Of a stretch of 64,000 bases of DNA, positions 1-10,907 are shown piece after piece (position 1 is the first letter of the stretch; every line of letters starts with the position of its first letter). The notes beneath the pieces are model-generated. The model saw only the letters and a program-made list of their open reading frames with translations. It was not told the origin of the DNA and made no database searches. The translations under genes were made by a program, and so were the position numbers. The stretch comes from Ricinus communis (taxonomy: Eukaryota; Streptophyta; Magnoliopsida; Malpighiales; Euphorbiaceae). The stretch covers positions 26,473,001 to 26,537,000 of the forward strand of contig NC_063263.1 in NCBI RefSeq assembly GCF_019578655.1. Reading direction: 5' to 3'.

Positions 1-385
1 CCTGGTCGAGCATTGCTCTCGGGGCGCCAGTCTTATTGAATTAAGAGAGCCGAATGGCTACTAGATTTCTTATTTGGATACTTAAGTGACCAGACTGGAG
101 GTAAGGTCCCTGGTCGAGCATTGCTCTCGGGGCGCTAGTCTTATTGGATTAAGAGAGCTGAATGGCTACTAGATTTCTTATTTGGATACTTAAGTGACCA
201 GACTGGAGGTAAGGTCCTTGGTCGAGCATTGCTCTCGGAGCGTCAGTCTTATTGGATTAAGAGAGCCGAATGGCTACTAGATTTCTTATTTGGATACTTA
301 AGTGACGGACTAGAGGTAAGGTCCTACCGAGCATTGCTCTTGGGCGCGATCTTATTGGATTAAGAGAGCCGAATGGCTACTAGAT
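1..385. repeat. 108 bp minisatellite inside the LTR-T family
   Basis: The phrase TGGTCGAGCATTGCTCTCGG recurs with starts at about 1, 109, 217 and, decayed, 323. That gives three clear units and one degenerate unit with a period near 108 bp. The same unit occurs inverted at 36380-36690 inside the solo LTR, and in a worn form around 26930-27110. Confidence 0.85.
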
Positions 386-1027
386 TTTGGGGTTTAGGGT
401 TCTACTGAGCCACTCGTCCCGTAAAAGTAAATATATATTTTTATTTATTTATTTATTATGGTATTTGATTATAATGTGATTTGTATTTACGTGCATGGTT
501 GATATTTTGATTCGAATGATTAATATTTTATGTGAAGGAAATAGTAGGGTATGATTATAGTATGGTTTGATATACTGATTTGAATAATCTATGTTTTCTG
601 AGAAGAAGCAATAGTCCCTAGATTATTTGATTTTAACTCACTCTCGAGACTGACAGTCTCCATTTATTTTTTTTCAGATTCGTGACTGTTAGTTCTCCCG
701 CGACTCTTATTCAGTAACCCGACTCCTTCATCATCGGGTGATGTATTTGATTTGGTATGTAAATTGGTAAATCTTAGATTCTCCGCAGTAGTAATAGTAG
801 ATGTATCAGTTGTAAATTTTCTGAGTTTCAGGTCTCGCCTAGTTTTTCTGGCAGACCGAAGTATTTATGTAGAATGTAGCTATTAAGATAATTTGTGGCT
901 TTAATAATATTAATTTGAGATGAGATTTGTTTGAATCAGTGAGTGTCAGGTTTACTACGGGTTTCGGTGGCCTTAAGCCTACCCATTCCCTAGTGCCGGT
1001 CACGGGCCCATGGGTGGGGTCGTGACA
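1..1027 (-). mobile_element. Truncated LTR of the LTR-T family, reverse orientation
   Basis: Read on the minus strand, this begins at base 1027 with TGTCACGACCCCACC and follows the same sequence as the LTRs at 23428, 26369 and 35744: the GGGAATGGGTAGGC segment, the ACTGCGGAGAATC segment, the ACGGGACGAGTGGCTC segment and then the 108 bp minisatellite. The window edge cuts it, so its other end and any target duplication are out of sight. It abuts the RadA-like fragment directly, with the reading frame of that fragment running up to the LTR border. Known of the class: TG...CA termini. It is inferred to be one end of a Ty3/gypsy LTR because the family elsewhere has an initiator-Met primer-binding site and a polypurine tract. 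Confidence 0.85.
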
Positions 1028-1028
1028 T

Positions 1029-1277
1029 AAAATGTGTATTGTTCCCAAATCAGCTAATAAATATCTTTCAAATTTAGCTTTTGAGGGGATACAAATCATT
1101 GGCTGTGCTAACCTGAGACAAGTCATTGATGCTGTTTTCACAAAGCAGAAAGTTCGTAGAGGTGTTAGATGTAAATATAGCATTCTTCTCTTTTTCCTAT
1201 CGAATCTTTCTGGTATACGTTTCAGTTCCTATTGTATCTTCATTGTTCAATTACATTTTTTCTTAACATCCTCTTGA
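1029..1277 (+). pseudogene. RadA/Sms-like DNA repair protein, C-terminal fragment
   Basis: The frame from 1029 encodes a KMCIVPKSANKYLSN segment followed by FEGIQIIGCANLRQVIDAVF. This resembles the end of bacterial RadA/Sms and its plant organellar homologues, where a Lon-protease-like C-terminal domain ends in an IVP...G.E.IG...L..AI..LF pattern. About 45 residues are convincing (to about 1166). The rest of the open frame to 1277 looks like intron or spacer read-through. Everything upstream is replaced by the LTR ending at 1027, so no ATPase (Walker) region remains. RadA-like proteins act in recombination and branch migration. This piece cannot do that on its own. Identification is from remembered family patterns, not from a search. 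Confidence 0.45.
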
Positions 1278-1469
1278 GAATGCCTAAAAATGAAAAGTAT
1301 GTTAGTTTTATATATCATGCTCGTATTTATCCAAGATGTAGTTTTCTCCATGAGATTAAACGCTGATAAGATCCTTCTAAATTGAGTGTTGGAAATTTAT
1401 GGTGCAGAGTAGATTTAAGGGTTGGAGATGAAAGGGGGTATCAAGTTTAAAACATAAGCATCCTTGTTG
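1278..1469. other. Spacer with no recognised feature
   Basis: Moderately AT-rich sequence between the RadA-like fragment and the next LTR fragment. It may be former downstream sequence of that gene. Confidence 0.4.
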
Positions 1470-2816
1470 GTCTAATCGGTCGACTCGCCTTCAGCCGCCG
1501 GAGTCCGATTGACGATCCGAGCGTGCTTACGGACTCGACACAACACGCAGACGATGATTCTAGCACTCTATTCTCCGATCCAGCTCCTGTCATCCGGAAA
1601 ATTCACGGACAGTATCGACCATCGATTTCAAACGGAGTTCGATCGCTGCAAAATTAGTGCCATTGAAAAGCTTGAAGTGAGGGGAGTTCATAAACTCTGA
1701 TCAACCATACCTTGCCGGAACTCGCCAGAAATTAAGAAAAACCCAACTGCCACTATACTATTCACCTCGTCGGATTTTCTTTCTCCGACCGCCTTCAACG
1801 CTGCTGCTGCCCCCAAACGGAAAGCCCATGCGTAGATGAGTTGATCGCCACCCAACTCAGTTGCCATTGCTGCTATGTACGGCGTCGAATAGCTGCTGCC
1901 TCTTCTATATTTTTTTTGCCGTTCACTGCCGCCGTCGTTGCTGTTGTACTCGTCGGCGTCTGCTCTTCCACCAGCCATCGCCACCGCGCCTCGAACGAGC
2001 CCCCTTCTCCACCTGCCACGGACAGCAGCATCCTTCCTCTCCCTCCTCTTCTTCTTTTTCGTCGATCTCCTTCTTTCTTTCCTTTCTATCGCAAGTTGAT
2101 CCCTCAACTTTTACTTAATAACAATTTAGTCCCTCATCTTTTTAATTACTAACTATTACCCCCTGCAAATTCTTGTTTAACCCTCCAGCTTTTTTTTAGT
2201 ATTTCAATTAAGCTCCTAACTACTTATTTTGGGTCAAATTAAAATTATTAAAATAATAAGTTACTTATTTACCCTTGCTTTTAATAGTAAATTACTAAAA
2301 TGCCCTTACCGACATATTAAATTACAAAAATACCAATCATAAAATTTTCATTTAAACCCCATATTAATGTAATTATACTTTTAGTCCTTATCTCATAATT
2401 AATTGTCAAATTAATTCTAACATTTAATTAACTTAAATAATTCATTGGTTGACTATTTTTCAATTTAATCCAATACCATTTACTAATTAAAATTGCCATT
2501 TCCCAATAAATTCATTTATAAAAAATATTATTTACTATTTCTTTTATAACTTTCAAATATAATATTTAATTTATATATTTAGAGAAAATCTAAGTGTGAC
2601 CTATATATATAATTTATTCTTTATGAAACTCACTTATTTAATTTCTTAAAATCAAACTAATTAGATATAGTTAAATAAATTTCTTTATTTTTATCTAGCA
2701 TTAAAATTCTACTTTACATCATCCCAATTCAATTAATTAAAAGAAAATTAAATAAAATTAAGATTATTAGTTTTATTATTATCATTATTATTAAAAGAAA
2801 AATTTCGAGTATTACA
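1470..2816 (+). mobile_element. Old LTR-T fragment, 3' part
   Basis: From the TCGGTCGACTCGCC segment near 1478 this follows the distal half of the LTR-T family: AGCCGCCGGAGTCCGAT, then the GC-rich stretch, then AATTTAGTCCCTCA-type text, and finally an AT-rich tail ending TTTCGAGTATTACA at 2816, a mutated form of the family end TTCCGGGTGTTACA. It is visibly more diverged than the copies at 23428-29067 and 35744-38621. The open frames at 1688-2152 are low-complexity frames within it and not genes. Confidence 0.75.
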
Positions 2817-3630
2817 ATAGTTGTACAATATACGGATAAAAAACTAATTTTTATAAATATAAAAATTACTAATATATAATTTTTAATACAATATTATTTC
2901 TATAGTTTATTTTATCATAATAAAAAGATAAAGAAAAACAGGAAGTTTTATCCTCGCAAATATGACTTGCCTCCAAACCACAAAGTGATCCAAGATGCAT
3001 GTTATAGGAATTGTGTAATTTAGAGAGAGAGGGAGAGAGAGAAATTAGAGTAAAATTAATTTAGTTAACTCTTTAAATTAAACATAGTAGATTAAACTCT
3101 TTTTTATTTAGAAAAAGAAAAAAATAATTTTTGTGATGAAGGAGAAACAGAAAACGAAAAAAAGAAAAAAAAAAGAAATTAAAATAATTATATAAAAAAT
3201 AATTACTTTTTATTCATTAATAAAGTACTCTATATCTGTAAATAGAAGAATTTAAGTGAAAAATAAATTAAATTTTGGATTAAGGCCAAAAAAGTTTATT
3301 TGGCCTCAGTGAGAGGATCGAACCTTAATCTAAAATGATTTTAATTTGTATTCTTTGGGTGCTTCAATTTTTGTATCACTAAGAGAGCCTTATGGTAAGC
3401 TTGTATAAGATAGGATAGATTTTTTTTTTTAATTTCGCTATGTTACAGGAGTACTTTTTTATTTACTTTATAATTTTATTCATAAACGTTAGATTGGTAG
3501 AATTAAACATAACATACTGAAAGTATCACCGACAGTGGTGGGTTTAAGTGAAGCAAAGAAAGTGGCAAAGTAAAAGACCCACACACCAACCTCCATTTTT
3601 GGTGAAAGGAAGCCGGGTCCTACTGCAGGG

Positions 3631-3631
3631 C

Positions 3632-3663
<32 letters not shown>
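3631..3663. repeat. (CT)n(GT)n compound microsatellite
   Basis: An uninterrupted CT run passes directly into a GT run just upstream of a TATA-like motif and the XTH start. CT-rich tracts are common in plant core promoters, but here a role is only a guess. Confidence 0.8.
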
Positions 3664-3667
3664 TTTC

Positions 3668-3676
3668 ATTATAAAT
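3668..3676 (+). promoter_or_regulatory. Candidate TATA box of the XTH pseudogene
   Basis: ATTATAAAT lies about 260 bp upstream of the XTH start codon and just after the CT/GT tract. The spacing allows a leader of roughly 230 bp, which is plausible for a plant gene. Nothing else supports it. Confidence 0.25.
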
Positions 3677-3932
3677 CTAAACTCAAACCGCGTCTGATAG
3701 TTGCATCCTGTTCTTCGCCATTGATTAAATCCATTTTTCAACAATCTAAAGCCAACTGGCCATAGCTTCTGACATGAAACCTTCCTGTGTAATTACTCTC
3801 TTTCCCTATTTCATTTCTTATCCCTCTAAGGAACAATTGTTTTATAATTACAAACCTTAAGAACCCCGCCAATCCATCACTTTACTTCTACATAAAGAAA
3901 AATAACTTCTCCTTCAATACAGAACAAGCCCA

Positions 3933-4715
3933 ATGGCTTCTTTTCTTGCTTGCACAAGAGGTTCAGCACTCTCATTGATCATCTCTCTTACAATTAGCTC
4001 ATTAATTGGTGCATTTGCTGGTGACTTCAACCAAGACTTTGATATCACTTGGGGAGATGGTCGTGCTAAGACACTCAACAATGGCCAGCTTCTTACCCTC
4101 AACCTTGACAAAGCTTCTAGCTCTGGATTTCAGTCGAAGAATAAGTATCTTTTCGAAAAGATTGATATGCAGCTCAAGCTTGTCCCGGCAACTCTCGCAC
4201 ATCACGCCTACTATGTAAGTTCTTAGCTTCCTCCTCATATATGCAGCTATTGTATGGCTTTGGTTTAGAAGTTTGTGTTCATTTGACTAATGAAATGTTT
4301 GAAATTACAGTTATCCTCGAAAGGGTCCACGTGGGATGAGATAAGACTTTGAGTTCTTGGGAAGTCTGAGTGGTGTTCCTTACATTCTTCACACTAATGT
4401 GTTTAGCCAAGGCAAAGGTAACAGAGAGCAACAATTTTATCTGTGGTTTGACGCAACTGCAGATTTCCACACCTATTCCATCCTTTGGAATCCTCAGCGT
4501 ATCATGTAAGCAACTAAAGCAAACCCATTATTCCAAAATCTTGTAGTCTCATTTAGCATATTTATATAATGTATATTGAAGTTATTTTGAACCTGTGTCT
4601 CAGCTTTTCTGTTGATGGGACTCCTATTAGAGAGTTCAAGAACATGGAGAGCATTGGTGTTCCATTCCCAAAGAATCAACCAATGAGGATTTACTCTATT
4701 CTATGGAATGCTGAT
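3933..4715 (+). pseudogene. XTH: Xyloglucan endotransglucosylase/hydrolase (XTH), exons 1-3, interrupted
   Basis: XTH enzymes (GH16) cut and rejoin xyloglucan in the cell wall. Exon 1 (3933-4214) gives a signal-peptide-like N-terminus ending ..IGAFAG, then [12 protein letters not shown] and [15 protein letters not shown]. Intron 1 is 4215-4310 (GT-AG). Exon 2 is 4311-4505, intron 2 is 4506-4603, and exon 3 starts at 4604. Exon 3 encodes [21 protein letters not shown] and ends at ILWNAD, where an LTR element enters. Lesions: exon 1 ends [12 protein letters not shown] where the family has LVPGNSAGTVTAYY-like text, a scrambled stretch that looks 6 nt short. One extra A inside the catalytic DEIDFEFLG motif shifts the frame after DEI and gives a stop at 4350-4352. 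Exon 2 otherwise continues recognisably in the next frame ([21 protein letters not shown]). The gene resumes at 18087. Confidence 0.93.
4711..4715. repeat. Target-site duplication CTGAT, left copy
   Basis: CTGAT at 4711-4715 precedes the LTR start TGATGG. The matching copy is at 18082-18086. Removing the element and one copy restores the XTH text NAD-EWAT across exon 3, which fixes the insertion site exactly. Confidence 0.95.
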
Positions 4716-6207
4716 TGATGGTTGCTACTCGTGTTAGCTACAATCTAACGCAGTGTACCTATCGATGCAGTCTAGCACTAATGGCGAGTATCAATGTCGT
4801 ATTCCTCAGGAAAGCGAAAGCCCAGAGTTACTCATTTGTTCTTTGTTATATTAACCTAAAATGGATGATGAATAAATTCTAAACTAACTATTAACTACAA
4901 GCTAAGTCCTAAGGGAGATGCAGGAGTAATTGATAAATGAAATAATCAAGACAAGAAGACAAACCCAAAGGGAATCTAAACTAGTTGGCAACCGAACAAA
5001 AGATAAAGGATCGGTGAGTCTAATTATGCTACCCGTGGATGAATTCTTAACCGAATTCGGTTTCTCTCTCGAGATAACCGAATTCCTAAACCTAATAACC
5101 TAAAATTGGAATCTCTTCCTAACGATTGATTCTTAAATTAGCATTAAGCTTTAATCCGCCTCTATTAAGCTTTGTTAATTCTTAATCCGGCTAGTTAATT
5201 ATCCTTATCTCTAAGCGATTATTAACCAGTTCTTGTTATTCAAAATTCCAATTGCCAAACGGATTTCTCAATCTCATAAAGCAATCTAAACATCACAATT
5301 CACAACGTCTCATGAATAATGCATAATCTTATTAATACCGAAACAAGAAGAATACAAAACCAACTCAAACAATCCAACAATATAATATCAAGCCAACATA
5401 GTAAAGAAATCCCAATGGATTAAATCATCTAGCTAAACATGTTCATGTTTAAAACAATCTAGGAAATCAATTACAATGAAAGAATAATGAAAATAAAACA
5501 TGTACACCCTTTTCTCTCGAATCGGATGAAGCTCCAAATCCGGATCTACACTTTGATTAATCTCCCAAACTGCCTCTTGAATTGCTCCACTACTGTTTTT
5601 GCACTCCTGAATCTTACGATTCGGGATTCTTACTCACTGCAACTCTCTCTCGACTTTTCAAGGTATTGTGCGAACCGAACCAGCCCACTAGGGCTCAATG
5701 TCACTTCTTCCCTTTCTCTCTTTTTTCTCGGAAAATTCATTTTTTCTTATATATTTAACTCAAGACGGCCGTGGTCAAGGCCGTCGAGTCTATGCCGTCT
5801 TGGCGTGGATCTCACCAACTAGGGTTTCACCATGACCGTGTTGCTCCCGTCGGCCACCACGGCCGTCGGAGGCCGTGGTGGCTACGGAAACCGTGCCCAA
5901 ACTATTGTTTTGAAGACCAAGTTTTAATGGTTGGTCACGGCCAGAGTCTAGGCCGTGATGGTCAGCACGGCCTTGACTCAGGCCGTGCTCAATGTGTGCA
6001 ACGCGGGCTCTTGTCCGATCTTGATGAATTCTCGTCCGCTTCCGCACGTATTGATCTATAATTGCTTAAACACCGATGATGGTCCTATAAATGTTCCTGA
6101 AATGCAAAAGAACATAAAACACGGGTGATCTGGGAATAAAAGCACAATAATTGCTAAGAACATACGCAATAATATGCAAGCAAATATGTGTAAAACTATG
6201 CTCATCA
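4716..6207 (-). repeat. LTR of the outer element (3' LTR in element orientation)
   Basis: 1492 bp, closely similar to 16577-18081. It carries a GC-rich island (about 5765-6000) with repeated CACGGCC/GGCCGTG motifs. The open frames across 5487-6061 lie in this island and are not genes. Confidence 0.93.
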
Positions 6208-8026
6208 AATTACCCCACACTTAAGCTATTGCTTGTCCTCAAGCAATTAACAACTCAACCCACAAAACTACGAGTTAGCAATTCATTTCAGTTTATGCCC
6301 CTAGTCCACAACAGAGTATTCAACACATCTCAAAGGATACTCAATCATAAATCAAATTACAAATCATTAACAAAGAATGGAAATAATATTAATGCATGAG
6401 TAACTTAAATGACAACTCAACACCAACATCATGAACCAATGCCTCACAGGGATCACTCAAGTCGCTCAAAGTGTATATTAGGTAAATAACAAATCCCTCA
6501 AAGCAAATGCACAAGACCCGCTCACCATAAGCTTGCTTATAAATCATATCTTCACTACTGTGAATAAGTAAATACCAAAATCAAAGGGTCTTTACCAAGG
6601 TTGTAATGGGGCTAGGGTAAAGGTACGGAGATTTGGACAGAAGTATGAAAATGCTGGAATTCGTGCGATAAACAATATTATATGCTCAAAGGATTAAATG
6701 CCTAAGATCACAAAAAGAATCATTCACTAAAATCCCTACTTCATAGAATAATGCTCGCAAATGCTCTAAATCCAATAAAAAGATAAATAATTAAAGAGAT
6801 TTGTTTATTATATTTTTTTTTCTTCTTCTTCTTCTTTTTTTTCTCTTTTTTTTTTTTTTTGAATAAAGAAATGAACTAGCAGCTTATTAGCGACCGCCGC
6901 ATACAACTCGAATAAACATAAAGAATAACAAATACAAATTGGATCAACGGGAGCATTTAAAATATCAAAAAGATTTAGTGAATTTACCAACATAGCAACT
7001 AGCATTTTAATCCCACATAAAGTCGAACATATCACAGAAAGAAATTCCAGCATAAGGGTAAAGGAAAGATAAATGTAAAGAATGGTATAATTGAAGTGTA
7101 TAGGTGTAGATTATGAAGAAAAGGTTAAGGCTCAAAAATTGGCTAACTAATGGAAACATAAGGTGGTAGGCTTTTGGTCAAATGTGGGGAATCCTAAATC
7201 GCCCAAATCATCTCATGGTATTCACAATATTCATGTAACTTCAACACGCATTACAAAGCAAGTTCTAGAAGCAAATTTAAGTACAATACACACTCAAACA
7301 AGAAATATAAAGAGCATAAGTATAATGAATGCTCAACTGGCTCAAAATCTCACTTTCAGGTGTGGTATTAGGTGCAGTTGGTTCGCAACATTATTAATTG
7401 AATCATTACTTAAGAAACACATGCATATGATATTATCAACGTTCTAAGTTAAAATTCGACAATTCGAAAAAAAATAATTAAATAACACCGGTTTAACCCG
7501 GCAGGGTTGATGTGTAAAACACCATAAATTGTTTTCTAAGGACAATGAACGGCAAAGAAAAGTAACTACAATTCTATAAATCAAGTCATTAATTAGCTTA
7601 AAAATAGCATACTCAAGTGCATAAAAACACAGTGTCCTAACATCCCCTAAAAATACACAACACCTAGCCATAGCAATTTCAGATATATTAAAAATCCATA
7701 TGAGAGATTAAGGTTTACTCATAAGCACCCCACACTTGAAGAACACACTGTCCTCAGTGTAAAATGTTATGGATACCCCGCATGGAATGCTCAACTAAGA
7801 GAACAAAGGCAATACAATCCAAGTGCATGACATGTATGAAAAATAAAGTAAATAAATGCAGAAAAATAAAAAGATCTAGGGGACTGCCCTGATCATCCAT
7901 CGAGGCTGATGTTGTGGAAATTCAGTGCCTCCTCGGTAGAATCTGAAAATAATAAAATAAAGAAATAAAATCGAAACTGAAAATATGAAAACTAAAACTA
8001 ATGAAATGTTTCAAAAAACAAAAAGG
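6208..8026. other. Untranslated internal region of the outer element
   Basis: No coding region is seen. Features: the polypurine tract at 6208-6220, a long pyrimidine run at about 6810-6860, and near 7725-7760 the text CCCCACACTTGAAGAACACACTGTCCTCAGTG, whose reverse complement (GAGGACAGTG...AAGTGTGGGG) is a phrase I associate with Athila-type elements. The equivalent region of the sister copy is 56445-58370. Confidence 0.7.
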
Positions 8027-8599
8027 TTAAAAAAAATTAGAAATTAAAGATAAAAATTGGGGTGCCTCCCAAAAGCGCTTCTTTTTGATATGATGAGTCT
8101 TCTTAGCTGGACTCATGGTGAAAGGTAAATGGGCGTGATCGACGACCATCCATCCTTCTTCCAAGCAAATGGCTTCAAATATCCGCTTAGAGGGATAATC
8201 GTCAACTTCCTCTTCCCGTGAGTTAAGCAAGTACGCGATGATGGGCAAAACTCGCTCCTCGTATAATTGCACGTAGTCATGATGCTCTAGGGGCTCTTCC
8301 AATTTGAAAGCTAGAGTTTCAACAATTGGAAGGATCGACGGTTGGGCAATTTCTTCAGGAGTGTTGATGGTTTTCTTCAGTCCCTGGCTTGGTTCTCTTG
8401 CTAGAAGAAACTCGAGCTCCTCCAAGACTTCTTTATTGGATAACTCATGCTCATCTTCCATCATCGAAGGGACTTGTGGAAAATCTACCAACAATTCCTC
8501 TAACTGCAACTCAGCATCGTCAACTGTACATTCCTGTTGATAGTCTTTCAGAGGAATTATGTTCGCCTCTTCCTTTTCTGGTTCCATCTCCATGTTCAA
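8027..8599 (-). CDS. Acidic ORF of the outer element (5' end displaced by the nested insert)
   Basis: 190 codons, rich in Glu and Leu, with a basic end (PAKKTHHIKKKRFWEAP). The family is not recognised with certainty. It lies where Athila-type elements have the stretch between gag and pol. The sister element (58371-58893) encodes a near-identical protein split by a frameshift. The ATG at 8599 is internal: before the nested insertion the frame ran on into 15709 (SVQDD-LLNMEMEP), as the sister copy shows (SVQDDFLNMEMEL). The native protein was therefore a longer gag-like product. It is retroelement-derived and not a host gene. Confidence 0.6.
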   Translation of the reverse strand: MNMEMEPEKEEANIIPLKDYQQECTVDDAELQLEELLVDFPQVPSMMEDEHELSNKEVLEELEFLLAREPSQGLKKTINTPEEIAQPSILPIVETLAFKLEEPLEHHDYVQLYEERVLPIIAYLLNSREEEVDDYPSKRIFEAICLEEGWMVVDHAHLPFTMSPAKKTHHIKKKRFWEAPQFLSLISNFF

Positions 8600-8601
8600 G
8601 A

Positions 8602-8606
8602 GATCG
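8602..8606. repeat. Target-site duplication GATCG, left copy
   Basis: GATCG precedes the inner LTR start at 8607 and is repeated at 15704-15708 after the other inner LTR. Confidence 0.95.
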
Positions 8607-9324
8607 TGTTAAGAACCTCCAAGGATTAGAACCACAAACCCTAATGATTATGAACCCGTGAATTACTATCTTAGAAACCCAAGAACAAATTGAGTTTCAA
8701 AACCCAAGAACCGCTTAAATCAGATTGCAAGGTATGGTTGATCAAGATCAGAACCTAAAGAAAACTAAGTTCTTTAAACCCTAACCCTTAACACGCTACA
8801 GGGATAGATCAATTCCTTGATAAGTGGTTTATGCATTCAACAAGAATTCAAGAATTCAAGCAAATATGCAAAGGAAACAACTACTATAACTTTATCAAAA
8901 TTCGAATTTCTCCAAAACACAACTTAAGGGGCGTTTTTATAGCCACCTAACATAATAAACCCTAGTAGAACTATTAACCCTAGCTGCCACATAAGAAAAA
9001 TAGGCAATAACATTGTTCTGAACTTAAAGAAGAGATTTCAGTCCAAATATTAGCCCACATTAGTCTTCATGTATTTGGACTTGCAAAACATTAAATAAAG
9101 CCCATTCAGATGTGTCTTTACTTGGGCCTATCCTAGCATGACCAATTGGGCTTCCTTGACTAGCCCGATCTTGCATATAGCCAATTAAGGCTTCTTGTAG
9201 CTTCTTGGACCTTGACCTTGTAATTGGGCCTTGTAGTATGCTCAATGAATCCTTAGCTTTATCTTTGGTTTTCTTGTTGTCCTCTCCATCAAGTTCATCT
9301 TTAAGCTTGGCCATGTCCATATCA
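8607..9324 (-). repeat. Inner element LTR (3' LTR in element orientation)
   Basis: 718 bp, same length as 14986-15703. Differences seen by eye: one each in the ACCACAAACCC, CACGCTACAGGG (two), AAATTCGAATT, GTAGTATGC and CAATGAATCC segments. It also encodes the C-terminal tail of the polyprotein. Confidence 0.95.
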
Positions 9325-9894
9325 TTCCCTCCTTCTTTAGGATGATTCGTCCTCGAATCAAGTTCATCACCTACATCAAAAGGACTCAAATCAGCTACAT
9401 TAAATGTACCACTCACATTATACTCACCTTTCAAATCAATCTTGTAGGCATTGTCATTGATCCTCTCAAGGACTTGAAATGGACCATCACCCCTCGGACT
9501 TAGTTTAGACTTTCTTTGATTTGGGAACCTTTCTTTGCGAAATGCACCCAAACCCAATCTCCAGGGTTGGAATACCATTGGAATTCGTCCTTTATTAACC
9601 CTCTCGGCCACTTTTGCATTTTGCTTCTCAATTCTCTCTTTAACTTGTTTGTGTAGCTTTTTAACCAAATCGCCTTGAAGAACCTTCAACACTAACAAGC
9701 TTGTTAAGAGGCAAAGGAATCAAATCAATAGGAGTTAAAGGATTAAAACCATATACAATTTCAAATGGTGAAGTGTGTGTAGTGCTATGAACAGCTCTAT
9801 TATATGCAAATTCAACATATGGCAACAGATCCTCCCAAGATTTTAAATTCCTAGAAATCAAAGCACGAAGCAATTGAATCAAAGTCCTATTCAC
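9060..9894 (-). pseudogene. Integrase C-terminal part running into the LTR
   Basis: Two overlapping frames (9661-9894 and 9060-9698). The first has NRTL...[14 protein letters not shown] and [15 protein letters not shown], the end of the integrase core. The second has the GPFQVLERINDNAYKIDL and FNVADLSPFD segment of Ty3/gypsy integrase C-terminal domains, then a charged tail with GPITRSRSKKLQ. The frames are joined by a frameshift near 9670-9690. The last 87 or so residues lie inside the LTR (9324 downward) and end at 9060, so the polypurine tract is translated. I know this overlap as a habit of CRM elements. No canonical chromodomain was recognised. Confidence 0.8.
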
Positions 9895-9898
9895 AACT

Positions 9899-10414
9899 TC
9901 AGTTTGTCCATCCTGTCTGTGGATGGCAAGTAGTAGAATAAAGCAATTTAGTTCCTAACTTACCCCATAACACACGCCAAAAGTGACTTAGAAATTTAAC
10001 ATCTCTATCACTAACAATGGTCTTAGGTACTCCATGCAAACGCACAACTTCTCTTAGAAACAAATCAGCAATATGGATGACATCATCACTTTTATGGCAA
10101 GGGATAAAGTGAGCCATTTTACTAAACCTATCCACAACAACAAATATACTATCTCTACCTTTCCTAGATCTCGGCAAACCAAGCACAAAGTCCATAGACA
10201 AATCTGTCCAAGGAACATCGGGAATAGGTAAAGGTGTATATAACCCATGGGGTTGCAGTTTGGACTTAGCTTTCAAACACACAATGCATTGACCACAAAT
10301 TTTATGCACATCACGTTTCATGCATGGCCAATAAAAATGCTCAATCAGAATATCATAAGTCTTTTGCACCCCAAAATGACCCATTAAACCGCCCCCATGT
10401 GCTTCCCTAACCAA
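9899..10414 (-). pseudogene. Integrase zinc-binding and catalytic core region
   Basis: Shows the HHCC-type zinc finger end ([10 protein letters not shown]) and the core: [20 protein letters not shown] with the first catalytic Asp, [10 protein letters not shown], and [15 protein letters not shown] with the second Asp. It ends at HPQTGWTN where the family has HPQTDGQTE, so a frameshift breaks it just before the catalytic Glu. The next frame (9661-9894) continues. Integrase inserts the cDNA into the genome; this copy cannot make the full enzyme without correcting the break. Confidence 0.88.
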
Positions 10415-10483
10415 TACGAAAGAACAATTAGGAATACAAAGGCGATTTTTCTTGAAAGAAATCCCTCAAACACATAAAAATCA

Positions 10484-10907
10484 GTGAAACAGCCCCCATT
10501 AGCACAAGTTGTAAACATGCCGGCTGAAATCATTATCACTCACATACAACTCTTTTATGAACTCGGAAGCCCGGCGAATTTAGAATCAAGAGTAGTAAGT
10601 AAAGCATACCTTCGAGATAGTGCATCGGCAACCACATTCTCCTTACCTTTCTTGTATTTGATCACATATGGGAATGTCTCAATGAACTCCATCCACTTAG
10701 CATGTCTTCGGTTCAGTTTGTCTTGCCCTTGAGATGCTTCAAACTCTCATGATCCGTGTGGATGACAAATTCTTTGGGCCATAAATAGTGTTGCCATGTT
10801 TGCAAGGCCCGAACCAAAGCATAGAGTTCTTTATCATAGGTTGGGTCTTTGAAGGGCTGCTCCATTTAGTTTTTCACTAAAATAGCATATAGGTCCGCCT
10901 TCTTGCA
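10484..10907 (-). pseudogene. RNase H and connection region, heavily frameshifted
   Basis: On the minus strand, short in-frame pieces can be read. [18 protein letters not shown] segment joins the upper border (overlapping the RT frame to about 10975). Then come [41 protein letters not shown] and text matching the ADALSRR linker after frame changes. There is no single open frame, so the region was pieced together from conserved words. It sits exactly between RT and integrase, as expected for Ty3/gypsy order. Confidence 0.75.

Larger units (their letters stand above)
2817..3932. other. AT-rich spacer upstream of the XTH pseudogene
   Basis: No coding region is recognised. It contains a GA-rich run near 3023-3043, A-rich runs near 3110-3180, and a (CT)n(GT)n microsatellite at about 3631-3663. 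The last 250 bp probably include the XTH 5' leader. Confidence 0.5.

Noticed and set aside
5487..6061. ORFs in the GC-rich part of the Athila-like LTRs (also 17384-17935, 56069-56365, 60507-61093)
   Set aside because: The same LTR position is hit each time, frames are not conserved between copies, and both strands are open because of the CACGGCC repeats.
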